Shown piece by piece: positions 14,070 to 20,739 of a stretch of 20,739 bases of DNA. The notes under the pieces were generated by a model. The model did no database searches. It saw only the letters and a list, made by a program, of their open reading frames with translations, and was not told where the DNA came from. This DNA comes from JBARRO01 sp049644265 (GTDB taxonomy: Bacteria > Bacteroidota > Ignavibacteria > UBA10030). Each line of letters opens with the position of its first letter. The first letter of the stretch is position 1. The stretch is taken from the NCBI GenBank assembly GCA_049644265.1, contig JBARRO010000154.1, forward strand, positions 1-20,739, in the 5' to 3' direction. Made by a program: the position numbers and the translations under genes.

Positions 14070-14587
14070 CAGATCCATTGCCTCCGGACGAAATACGCCA
14101 TGCCGTATGCACTCGCAAAGACCGCAATCATGAATGTCCAGCTCCCAACGCTCAACAAAGCACCGCCCGTCAGCGCCTGGCCGCTTGTGCATCCGCGCGC
14201 CAGCTTAGAACCGAACCCCATGACCACGCCTCCGGCGAAGGCCAGAAGAAGCCTTGAGCCAATCGTCGAGTTCGGTCCGCGGTCTACAGTTCTCCGCATC
14301 CTCCCTGCCAACACACCCGATATCATCCCTCCCACAATCACCCCCGCGATCTCGAACACAAGCCAGTCCTTCAGCGGGGGTGTATTTGCGGGAAGATATT
14401 CTTTGTAGAACGTGCTCGATTGCGCGTGAACGGGCGCGACTGCCTGAACGCCAACCGCGACCACAGAAGTAAAAGCGCCGCTTGCACCAAGCCCTCTGCC
14501 CATGATCACAAACGCCGCGAGCAAAACCAGACCGAGGCCAATGCCGGCATGGTAGGGATTCATGTATGGGCTTGAAGGACGATTCAT
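14069..14587 (-). CDS. YeeE/YedE family transporter, first half-protein (paralogue)
   Basis: A 172-residue membrane protein very similar to the product of 454-1029: both share LVLLA[AS]FVIMGRGLGASGAF, PWKDWLVFE or PLKDWLVFE, and KLARGCTSGQALTGGALL (Cys133 here). The ATG at 14587 forms an ATGA overlap with the stop of the tandem rhodanese gene, which indicates translational coupling and decides the start against a longer frame that runs back inside that gene. It pairs with the second half at 13473-14069. Its placement directly behind a secreted sulfurtransferase suggests uptake of a sulfur species processed outside the cytoplasmic membrane. That role is inferred. Confidence 0.91.
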   Translation of the reverse strand: MNRPSSPYMNPYHAGIGLGLVLLAAFVIMGRGLGASGAFTSVVAVGVQAVAPVHAQSSTFYKEYLPANTPPLKDWLVFEIAGVIVGGMISGVLAGRMRRTVDRGPNSTIGSRLLLAFAGGVVMGFGSKLARGCTSGQALTGGALLSVGSWTFMIAVFASAYGMAYFVRRQWI

Positions 14588-15597
14588 GGTTTCTTCTCGA
14601 CGAGGGTCATGCCGCAGGTGGGACACGATCCCGCTTTATCGAACTCCTGTTTATCACAGGTTGATCCACATGGAGGGCAAACATACTTTCCGGTGTGGGC
14701 AGACGTTGCGGTATCAGCTTTGGGAGGTTCCGGTTTCTCGACCGGGTAGTCGTCGCCGCGCACGTTCCAGTCTTCAAACGAACCGTCATAAACAGCCGCA
14801 TCGTACCCAAGTTGCAGCGCGACAGAATAAACTGTCGTGGCCTGTTGACCAACGTGACAGTACGAGACGACCTTTGTGCCCTTCTTGATTCCTGCCTCAT
14901 CAAATATTTTCTGAAGAGAGGCGGGAGAAAGGATTTTGTTTGTGCTATCGTACAGAGTTGTAAAGGGGATACTTTTCGCTCCTTTGATATGGCCCTGGCG
15001 GCTAATCCCGCCTCCCGTGCCATCATAAAAATTCTTGCTTCGCGCATCCACGATGGCGACCTGCGGATTCACCAGATTCGCTTTCACCCAATCAGCATTC
15101 GTGATGACAGAGGGTTTTGTTTTCAGCGTGAGGGATGTGCGCTTCACGGCCGGAGTTTCCTTCGAAACCGGTCGGCTCTCCTTTTTCCAGGCTTCGAGGC
15201 CGCCATCGAGAATGGATGTCTGATTTCCAAATCCATAATAAGAAAGAGCGAGGAACATCCTCGTAGTAATCGATACGTTTGCTCCGCTGAAACACAGGAC
15301 AATTTGAGAGTTCTTCGTAATGCCAAGAGCCTCGAACAAGGTGTCAACTTGTTTTACCGGAGGCATTTCCGTGGAAGCATCCGGAGTCGATTCGGCCAGC
15401 CAATTGTACCAGAGAAACCGCGCTTCCGGAATATGACCGAGTGAGTACTCTGCCCGATTGAATCCCACATGAAGGACAAAAGTGCTGGGATCATTCAGGT
15501 GATCGGCGAGCCATTCCGTAGAGACATACACTGGTTGGGTTCGTTCCTGCGCCAAAACGGGAACTGCGAAAAGGAGTGCGAGAAGAACGGTTTTCAT
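14584..15597 (-). CDS. Secreted tandem rhodanese (thiosulfate sulfurtransferase) with C-terminal metal-binding module
   Basis: A 337-residue exported protein. A signal peptide (MKTVLLALLFAVPVLAQ) is followed by two rhodanese domains (about 22-145 and 160-285). The first has Cys102 in VLCFSGANVS, the second has the catalytic loop SYCHVGQQAT with Cys247. Both cysteines are present, unlike the usual tandem enzyme with one inactive domain. After a Pro-rich linker comes CPPCGSTCDKQEF...GSCPTCGM (residues 307-330), a five-cysteine module like heavy-metal-binding/zinc-ribbon tails. It would move sulfane sulfur from thiosulfate to a thiophilic acceptor in the periplasm. It opens the four-gene operon; GGAGG precedes the ATG. 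CAAAAATC at 15650-15657 (minus strand GATTTTTG) is a one-mismatch -7 box. Confidence 0.92.
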   Translation of the reverse strand: MKTVLLALLFAVPVLAQERTQPVYVSTEWLADHLNDPSTFVLHVGFNRAEYSLGHIPEARFLWYNWLAESTPDASTEMPPVKQVDTLFEALGITKNSQIVLCFSGANVSITTRMFLALSYYGFGNQTSILDGGLEAWKKESRPVSKETPAVKRTSLTLKTKPSVITNADWVKANLVNPQVAIVDARSKNFYDGTGGGISRQGHIKGAKSIPFTTLYDSTNKILSPASLQKIFDEAGIKKGTKVVSYCHVGQQATTVYSVALQLGYDAAVYDGSFEDWNVRGDDYPVEKPEPPKADTATSAHTGKYVCPPCGSTCDKQEFDKAGSCPTCGMTLVEKKP

Positions 15598-15697
15598 GAA
15601 TCCTCCGGTGAGGTTGGAAAGTTGGGGTCGCGACTGTTGCCAAGAGCCGCAAAAATCCGAAACGTCACTCTATTAACGAAGTGATCAGACGAATGTT

Positions 15698-15715
15698 GCA
15701 TTTTTGAGAAAATGC
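15698..15715. promoter_or_regulatory. Perfect 7-base-stem inverted repeat upstream of the rhodanese operon
   Basis: GCATTTT-TGAG-AAAATGC is an uninterrupted palindrome with a 4-base centre, 101-118 bases before the ATG at 15597. It is AT-rich and lacks a T-run, so an operator is more likely than a terminator. No regulator is identified. Confidence 0.3.
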
Positions 15716-15887
15716 TTGTCATGGGCATGGTTTTACTCCCGACATCGAACAATGATCTGCAGGATTTGGTTCAGTCTCCCCAAAAAGGGTCGTCTTTGTT
15801 GGTATCGATTATGCCTTCTTTTCGCATGCGATAGCCCAAATTTTCCAAAGCTCCGAGAATCCGGCATCCGGAATCAAGAGACGAGTT

Positions 15888-16095
15888 TTGCTTACGTTGG
15901 CGTGTGGGTCGCTCTTTGCGGAGGTGCACCCGGACCGAACAAACAGTTCGAATCAAGGGACCACCGGGCTCTTCCACCCAACTCGAAAGTTTTCCTGTCA
16001 GGCAATCGTTCCGAACTCGGCAACTGGTCTCCCAATGGCGTTGCGCTTGACCGGCTTGAGGATGGGAGCTGGGAAAAGACTCTTTCTCCTTAAAG
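15888..16095 (+). pseudogene. Remnant of a secreted starch-binding-domain (CBM20-like) gene, frameshifted
   Basis: In the 679-base stretch between the rhodanese and glnD genes, one frame from 15888 gives a signal-peptide-like LLTLACGSLFAEVHP, while a second frame further on gives SKVFLSGNRSELGNWSPNG followed by LEDGSWEKTLS (about 15987-16090). The latter is the start of a CBM20-like starch-binding domain (pattern V-x-G-N-x-x-x-L-G-x-W). The two parts are in different frames and a stop follows at 16093, so the gene is frameshifted and truncated; the catalytic or remaining part is gone. The match is short, so it is a reasoned guess. The rest of 15598-16276 shows only a hairpin at 15698 and a repeat array at 16196. 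Confidence 0.45.
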
Positions 16096-16195
16096 TAAAA
16101 CAGAACACTTGATTCCTCACTTCCGGTCCAGTGCCGGATGTTGTCTACTTCCTCTATCTCATTGGAGCTTCAATATCTCCACTCTTTTCATTATT

Positions 16196-16255
16196 CATCC
16201 TACATCCTCTCATCCCGCTCATCCTCCAATCCTGTGAATCCTGGTTATCTTGGTC
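16196..16255. repeat. Degenerate tandem ATCCTNNNN array ending at the glnD start
   Basis: ATCC or ATCT recurs at 16197, 16204, 16212, 16221, 16229, 16238 and 16247, with spacing of 7 to 9 bases, giving words such as ATCCTCTC, ATCCCGCTC, ATCCTCCA, ATCCTGTGA and ATCCTGGTT. The array stops about 25 bases before the proposed GTG start of glnD. Such ATCCTG strings occur between genes in other bacteria, and this copy may carry the 5' leader of glnD. Confidence 0.5.
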
Positions 16256-16276
16256 ACCTTTCGCTATATTCTTTGC

Positions 16277-18925
16277 GTGACGGCATCTATCCTCGCAACT
16301 CTGAAACAGCCATTCGAGAAAGAACTCGGGAAAATCGTCGCGCTCCACAAGGAAGGCGCTCAGGGGACCCGAACTGCCCTCCTCCTCACCGTACGGCTGG
16401 ACGGACTCATTCGCGAGATCTTCAAAAGGCTCGACCATCCTCAAAAGAACCTTGTCGCGGTTGTGGCTCTCGGTGGCTACGGACGAAAAGAGCTTTGTTT
16501 CGCGTCCGACACCGACATCATGGTTCTCGTGGCGAACGAGTCAACCAGGTCGGCTGCGACGGGAGTCATGCAGGAATTCCTTCATGCTCTGCTTGATGTC
16601 GGTCTGGATATCGGCCACAGTTTTCGGACAGTCGACGAGTGTCTCGATTTCGCCCGCGGCGATCTCGAGCCATGGATCTCTCTCCTGGAAACCCGATACA
16701 TCTGCGGGAACCTTTCCGCAAGCAAGAAGCTCACTACGCGACTGCAGAAACATTTAAGTAAATCGGATCACCGGGATTTCGTCCGAAGACTCACTGAGCT
16801 GATTGCGCTGAGGCACGAGAAATACGGCAACTCCACAAAACTCCTCGAGCCGAACATCAAGAATAGCGCGGGCGGATTGCGTGACGCACACGCGGTTCTC
16901 TGGATGCTTCGTGGAACGGGGAGCACCAAATTTCCTGCAACAGATTCCACTCCGCGCGAACCTCTCCTCGTCTCTCTTTTTGAAGTACCGGCCATTCACA
17001 AACTCTTTTCCCGCGATACATTAAGACAAGCCAGAAGGGCGATTGACTTCCTCCTTCGCACGAGGGATGAAATGCATTTGCAGGCCGGATCCATTCACGA
17101 CACCCTGGAGTTCACGTTTCAGCGGCGGGTTGCGGAAGGATTGGGGTACCGGGGCACAAAAGAGCGGACGAGCGTCGAGCGCTTCATGCAGGAGTATTAC
17201 AGCTCTGCGAGGATTATTGCACAGATCGCGGATCGCGTGCTCGCGGGGGCCAACGACAAATGGGTGCGCAAACAGTCTGCCGTGCGAACGCGACGATTGA
17301 GTTCGCAATTTGTTCTCCGCTCGAACGCGATTGAACAAACCCGCCCCTCTTCAAGGCTCGACAACGAGGACATTCTCACAGCAGTCCTCTATACAGAACA
17401 GCATGGCGCGGGACTCTCACACGATCTGGAGGATCGTGTCCTCCGCTCGCTTCCGAAGCTGAAGCCATTGAAAACCAGTCGAGAGGGTTCCCTTTTCAGG
17501 ACGATTCTGAACCAACCCTCGGGAGTCGGCGAAACGTTTCGCCGCATGAACGGTCTGGGGCTGCTTGCACGCTGGATTCCCGAATGGAAACCGATGGTTG
17601 CCTTCTTTCAGCACAACCAGTATCATTACTACACCGCCGACGAACATACGTTGACTGTCATTGCCAACGCGGAATCGCTTGCACAGTCACCATCCTCGTT
17701 TGGAGAGGTGTTTCGATTGCTGGAGCGAAGAGATACGCTGTATCTCGCCAGTTTCTTGCACGACATCGCCAAGCCCATCAGAATCGGCACCCACGAGGTT
17801 GCAGGCGTGGGGATCGCAAAAACGATTCTCACACGATTGCAGTATGAGGATGTGCTTGATGACGTTCTCTTTCTTGTCCGGAATCATCTTGTCATGGAGC
17901 AGGTTGCATTCCGGAGAAACCTCAACGACCCGCTGACCATCGCGGACTTTGCTGCAAGAGTCAAAAGTCGTTCCCGACTCGACCTGTTGTATGTCCTGAC
18001 CTATTCCGACCTTTCGGCTGTCAACAAGCATGTGTGGACCGAGTGGAAGGAGATGCTCCTGTTCGACCTGTACAAGAAGACCCGGGCTGCACTCGATTCC
18101 CGAATGACCTCAGAGGAAATACAGCAATGGTCTACGGAACAAAGCAGCGCAGCGGCTGCGGGCGTCTCGAAGAAACTCTCGAAATCATTCTCCAGGGAAG
18201 AAATTCAGCGCCACCTGAACCTTATCGAAAATCCATCCTACCTGGCCGCATTTACCGTGGATGAGATTGGCGAACAGCTTCAAGCACTGAAGCAGGACCG
18301 GAAAGTCTCTCTTCTGTTCAATCATTGGAGCGATTTCACAGAGATCACGGTTATCGCTGGTGACGCGCCGTTTGCGCTTTCAAAGTTTTGCGGCGTTCTT
18401 TCTGCCAACGATGCCAATATCTTCGACGCGTCCATTTTTACCCGAAACGACGGCCTGATCATCGATAAGTTCAGGGTCGTAGACTTCTTCTCAAAATCCG
18501 TTCTCACAGAAGCACAGTGCAGAAAAATCCGGACAGAAATGGCGGACGTGCTGGAAGGAAAGACGGACATCGTCAATCTCCTGCAACGTCATAGAATGAA
18601 ATGGAAGCGACGGTCGGCAGGTGTTAATCCCAACATCCGGATTGACGTGGAGTTTGAAAATCATCCGAAGTTCACAATCATCGACGTGTTTGCCACCGAC
18701 ACCCTCGGATTTCTCCACAAGGTCACCGAGACCATCTCCAAACTCGGCCTGAACATATCGTTTGCAAAGATCGCGACGAGGGTTGACGGGATTGTCGATA
18801 CGTTTTACGTCCTGGATATGCAAGGAAAGACCATCGAGGATCCTGATCGTCGAGAAGCCGTTCGATCGGGAATCCTTGCGACTGTCCGTGATCTCGCTGA
18901 ATCAGAACTTGCTACGACAACCTGA
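16277..18925 (+). CDS. glnD: [Protein-PII] uridylyltransferase/uridylyl-removing enzyme (GlnD-like)
   Basis: An 882-residue four-part protein in the GlnD order. A nucleotidyltransferase domain has GGYGRKELCFASDTDIMVL near residue 66, with both catalytic aspartates. A GlnE/GlnD-linker helical region follows. The HD domain has YHYYTADEHT and SFLHDIAKP (His near 494). Two ACT domains lie at about 690-740 and 798-855. In known systems it modifies and demodifies PII according to glutamine, which binds the ACT domains, and so controls nitrogen assimilation. The start is uncertain: GTG at 16277 or TTG at 16250, both without Shine-Dalgarno; no other start is available before the conserved domain. No PII gene lies in the window. 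Length and motifs match full-size GlnD. Confidence 0.92.
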   Translation: MTASILATLKQPFEKELGKIVALHKEGAQGTRTALLLTVRLDGLIREIFKRLDHPQKNLVAVVALGGYGRKELCFASDTDIMVLVANESTRSAATGVMQEFLHALLDVGLDIGHSFRTVDECLDFARGDLEPWISLLETRYICGNLSASKKLTTRLQKHLSKSDHRDFVRRLTELIALRHEKYGNSTKLLEPNIKNSAGGLRDAHAVLWMLRGTGSTKFPATDSTPREPLLVSLFEVPAIHKLFSRDTLRQARRAIDFLLRTRDEMHLQAGSIHDTLEFTFQRRVAEGLGYRGTKERTSVERFMQEYYSSARIIAQIADRVLAGANDKWVRKQSAVRTRRLSSQFVLRSNAIEQTRPSSRLDNEDILTAVLYTEQHGAGLSHDLEDRVLRSLPKLKPLKTSREGSLFRTILNQPSGVGETFRRMNGLGLLARWIPEWKPMVAFFQHNQYHYYTADEHTLTVIANAESLAQSPSSFGEVFRLLERRDTLYLASFLHDIAKPIRIGTHEVAGVGIAKTILTRLQYEDVLDDVLFLVRNHLVMEQVAFRRNLNDPLTIADFAARVKSRSRLDLLYVLTYSDLSAVNKHVWTEWKEMLLFDLYKKTRAALDSRMTSEEIQQWSTEQSSAAAAGVSKKLSKSFSREEIQRHLNLIENPSYLAAFTVDEIGEQLQALKQDRKVSLLFNHWSDFTEITVIAGDAPFALSKFCGVLSANDANIFDASIFTRNDGLIIDKFRVVDFFSKSVLTEAQCRKIRTEMADVLEGKTDIVNLLQRHRMKWKRRSAGVNPNIRIDVEFENHPKFTIIDVFATDTLGFLHKVTETISKLGLNISFAKIATRVDGIVDTFYVLDMQGKTIEDPDRREAVRSGILATVRDLAESELATTT

Positions 18926-18945
18926 GGAATCACAAGGCACTTCCC

Positions 18946-19752
18946 ATGAGTACTACAGAACCTATCGGAGTTTTTGATTCCGGCATCGGCGGACTGACGG
19001 TTGTCCGTGCGCTCCGGCATCATTTGCCCAACGAGAACATCGTCTATTTTGGCGACACCGCACGTGTGCCGTACGGTCCGAAATCCCCCGAGGTCGTTCG
19101 CGAATACTCCGTCCAGGACACCGACGTTCTTCTTTCGCACAACGTGAAGATGATTGTTGTCGCTTGCAATACCGTCTCTGCCGTGGCTCTCGATGTCGTG
19201 CAGAAGCGCGCGAAAGTTCCCGTGATCGGAGTGATCATACCGGGCGCGGAAGCGGCTGCGGCAGTAACGAAGAAGAAACGCGTCGGCGTGATCGGAACAG
19301 TTGGGACGATTGCCAGCAACGCATACACAAATGCCCTCCGCCAGGTTGACCCATCGATTCAAACGTTCAGTCAGGCCTGTCCGCTGTTTGTCCCTCTTGC
19401 TGAAGAGGGCTGGATCGATCACAAGGCGACGGAGCTTGTGGCAAAAGAGTACCTATTCCCTCTCACACTCGAGAAAATCGATACCTTGATATTGGGATGC
19501 ACTCATTATCCCCTGCTGAAGGCGGTGATTGGGAAAGTGCTGCACAATTCCGTGGAGCTCATCGATTCGGGTGAGGCGACGGCGGTGAAAGTGAAAGACC
19601 TTCTGATTTCGGAAGGATTGAAGAATACCAGTTCAATGAAACCCAATGTTCAGTTTTTCGTCAGTGACGTGCCGTTGAAGTTTTCGGAAGTAGGGGAGAG
19701 ATTTTTGGGAGAGAAGATGGGAAAAGTGAATCGAATCGGAGGATTTGGTTAA
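18946..19752 (+). CDS. murI: Glutamate racemase
   Basis: A 268-residue cytoplasmic enzyme that interconverts L- and D-glutamate for peptidoglycan. The motifs are complete: GVFDSGIGGLTV (Asp11, Ser12), VYFGDTARVPYG, the first catalytic cysteine in VVACNT (Cys74) and the second in LGCTHYPLL (Cys185, with His187). Length is normal. It begins 20 bases after the glnD stop, so the two genes probably share a transcript. The ATG fits the family N-terminus. Confidence 0.97.
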   Translation: MSTTEPIGVFDSGIGGLTVVRALRHHLPNENIVYFGDTARVPYGPKSPEVVREYSVQDTDVLLSHNVKMIVVACNTVSAVALDVVQKRAKVPVIGVIIPGAEAAAAVTKKKRVGVIGTVGTIASNAYTNALRQVDPSIQTFSQACPLFVPLAEEGWIDHKATELVAKEYLFPLTLEKIDTLILGCTHYPLLKAVIGKVLHNSVELIDSGEATAVKVKDLLISEGLKNTSSMKPNVQFFVSDVPLKFSEVGERFLGEKMGKVNRIGGFG

Positions 19753-20254
19753 TCGCTCGATGTTCCTCCTATTCCGCAATTTTTCTCTTTAGTATCTACC
19801 TAGATCTCGTTTCCACGCAAGGTATTTTGGAGAGCCAATCTCAAAAGTCTCACTCGACAGTCCCAAAGTCGCCATAATGGCTTTCAACTGTCGGAAGTGA
19901 GAAATCCGGATTCTCGTAAAACAGGAAAATGGGGTTACCGACTGACTGAAATTCACGCCGAAGGTGCGATCTGAGTGTGGCATGGAATATGCGTTTCTCT
20001 TTCCCGAATCCTCGAGGGGGATTCCCTCCTGCGTAATTCTCCATTCCGATAATCCGGGATCCAACCTCGATTCTCACAACGGATTCACCACTCAATCATT
20101 GAGCCAGGTTTGGGCGAATCTGAGATCAAGAAGGGGTCACGCCTTACGCCTATTCCAATTATCTCTCCTTTTGTGACCTTCAACAATCCTGGTTGAAAGG
20201 CTACGTCATTTTGCATACTCTTAGGTGGATATTTCCACATACCAAGGAGTATGC
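19753..20254. other. Gene-free stretch with hairpins
   Basis: No open frame in this 502-base region resembles a known protein. Two overlapping minus-strand frames (19789-20064 and 19850-20095) have no recognisable motif or ribosome site. Present are the long hairpin at 19849-19901, the palindromes ATCCGGAT (19904-19911) and CTCAATCATTGAG (20090-20102), and the leader of the secreted-protein gene. No clear terminator is seen behind murI. Confidence 0.45.
19849..19901. repeat. 53-base nested hairpin
   Basis: CTCACTCGACAGT (19849-19861) is answered by ACTGTCG-GA-AGTGAG (19887-19901), a 13-pair stem with a 2-base bulge. Inside it, AAA and TTT pair around GCCAT-A-ATGGC. The whole folds as one rod on either strand. 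It is not followed by a T-run. A dispersed repeat, an end of a small mobile element or a structured transcript are possible. Confidence 0.45.
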
Positions 20255-20632
20255 ATGAAACGTTCTGACCTCGGCATTACAGCCCTGATGTTCGCTTCAG
20301 CCCTCGCAATAGATGCAACGCTACAGTGCGGGTGCGACAAGGGCATCGAACTACCACGACCGAGCAGAACTCCCCGTGACTATGTCTGGAGTGCCGACAC
20401 GTTCTATACCACCTACACACCTCAAACTATGCTTAACAGGGTCTGGGGGAGCTCACCAAAGAACGTGTTTGTTACAGGTAGTACCTCGACGAATGCGCTC
20501 ATGTATAGGTTTGACGGAGATGTCTGGAATCCTGTGATTCTGCCAGATCGCACACCAATTGCCGCCTTCTTTGAGTTTTCCCAAGTCCATGGTTTTTCAG
20601 CAAATGATATTTACCTGCCCCCCGAAAAGTGA
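20255..20632 (+). CDS. Secreted propeller-type protein, 3' part apparently cut off by an insertion sequence
   Basis: The 125-codon frame begins at ATG 20255, with AAGGAG 6 bases upstream. The first 24 or so residues are a signal sequence ending in LQCGC, possibly a degenerate lipobox with Cys25 or Cys27 (uncertain). The mature part reads NRVWGSSPKNVFVTGST and VHGFSANDIY, repeat phrases of secreted propeller-like proteins that are common in Ignavibacteria and relatives; such proteins are normally several hundred residues. After ANDIY (codon ending at 20614) the sequence changes to LPPEK and stop, coinciding with the start of the IS3-type element. I infer that the gene is disrupted and its true C-terminus lies beyond the window. 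Confidence 0.7.
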   Translation: MKRSDLGITALMFASALAIDATLQCGCDKGIELPRPSRTPRDYVWSADTFYTTYTPQTMLNRVWGSSPKNVFVTGSTSTNALMYRFDGDVWNPVILPDRTPIAAFFEFSQVHGFSANDIYLPPEK

Positions 20633-20739
20633 TCCAAGCATTGGTTAGGAAGTTTTGTAACTTGGATCAAAAAGGAGGTCACGATGGGCAGACAGCGGCA
20701 CTCGGCAGAACAGATTATCGGCAAGCTGCGGGAGGCGGA
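20616..20739 (+). mobile_element. Left end of an IS3-family-type insertion sequence
   Basis: The element probably begins with TGCCCCCCGAAAAG at 20616, where the coding similarity of the host gene stops. TGATCCAAG (20630-20638) and CTTGGATCA (20661-20669) form a short inverted repeat in the leader. An IS3-type OrfA starts at 20684. The right end and any target duplication are outside the window, so the exact terminus is a prediction. Confidence 0.65.
20684..20739 (+). CDS. IS3-family transposase OrfA (5' end only)
   Basis: The visible 18 codons read MGRQRHSAEQIIGKLREA, the characteristic N-terminus of IS3-family OrfA helix-turn-helix proteins (pattern RHSPEQIIxKLREAE). AAAGGAGG lies 5 bases before the ATG. 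The rest of OrfA and the integrase OrfB lie beyond the right edge. OrfA binds the element's inverted repeats and is usually joined to OrfB by programmed frameshifting. Confidence 0.85.
   Translation, partial: MGRQRHSAEQIIGKLREA

Noticed and set aside
16196..16255. Possible CRISPR array
   Set aside because: Units are only 7-9 bases and degenerate, with no spacer and repeat alternation and no cas genes; the same holds for the other arrays in the window.
19789..20095. Two overlapping minus-strand frames of 81-91 codons behind murI
   Set aside because: No motif, no ribosome site, and the strong hairpin at 19849-19901 lies across both.
20193..20221. TTGAAA-N17-TACTCT promoter before the secreted-protein gene
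   Set aside because: Only three of six bases match at -10, and the organism appears to use a different promoter type.

Overview
The window shows about 20.7 kb of a bacterial chromosome of moderate GC. No rRNA, tRNA or CRISPR array is visible. Lineage is inferred, not proven. A TTG-N20-TATTTTTG promoter of the Bacteroidota type precedes the SulP gene. Many genes lack a Shine-Dalgarno sequence, and a propeller-type secreted protein of the kind common in Ignavibacteria and relatives lies at the right end. I therefore suggest the Bacteroidota/Chlorobiota/Ignavibacteriota group.

Left part (1-5208, minus strand): a sulfur-respiration operon. In transcription order it encodes a Tat-exported molybdopterin oxidoreductase of the thiosulfate/polysulfide reductase type (PsrA/PhsA), a four-cluster ferredoxin subunit (PsrB-like), an NrfD/PsrC membrane subunit, an unrecognised 96-residue protein with a CxC-x6-HxH pattern, and two half-size YeeE/YedE (thiosulfate transporter family) proteins. 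The second half-transporter runs off the left edge. A textbook sigma-54 promoter core (TGGCAC-N5-TTGC) faces this operon at 5311-5326. Its two distal genes seem separated from the proximal ones by a palindromic repeat element at 2347-2467.

Middle (5527-12642, plus strand): an isoprenylcysteine methyltransferase-like membrane protein, a SulP anion transporter with a STAS domain, a MOSC-domain protein, a membrane-anchored SpoIIE/RsbU-type phosphatase, then a run of an NAD(P)-binding reductase, a DoxX protein, a small membrane protein and a dihydrofolate-reductase-like protein. The last of these has ACG where ATG is expected.

Second sulfur operon (15597-12850, minus strand): a secreted tandem rhodanese with a C-terminal metal-binding module, a second pair of half-size YeeE/YedE proteins very like the first pair, and a membrane-anchored rhodanese-like protein whose catalytic Cys is Ser. 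The four genes overlap by 1-4 bases and are probably translationally coupled. With the Psr-like operon and the SulP transporter, the locus looks specialised for moving and interconverting thiosulfate, sulfane sulfur or related anions.

Right part (15600-20739, plus strand): a decayed starch-binding-domain gene remnant, a full-length GlnD-like uridylyltransferase, glutamate racemase, a 0.5-kb gene-free stretch with a strong hairpin, a secreted protein apparently cut by an insertion sequence, and the left end of that IS3-type element.

A recurring theme is short degenerate tandem or palindromic repeats at gene boundaries (2347-2467, 8870-8897, 11192-11219, 12669-12829, 16196-16255). Two of these arrays contain the stop codon of the preceding gene.
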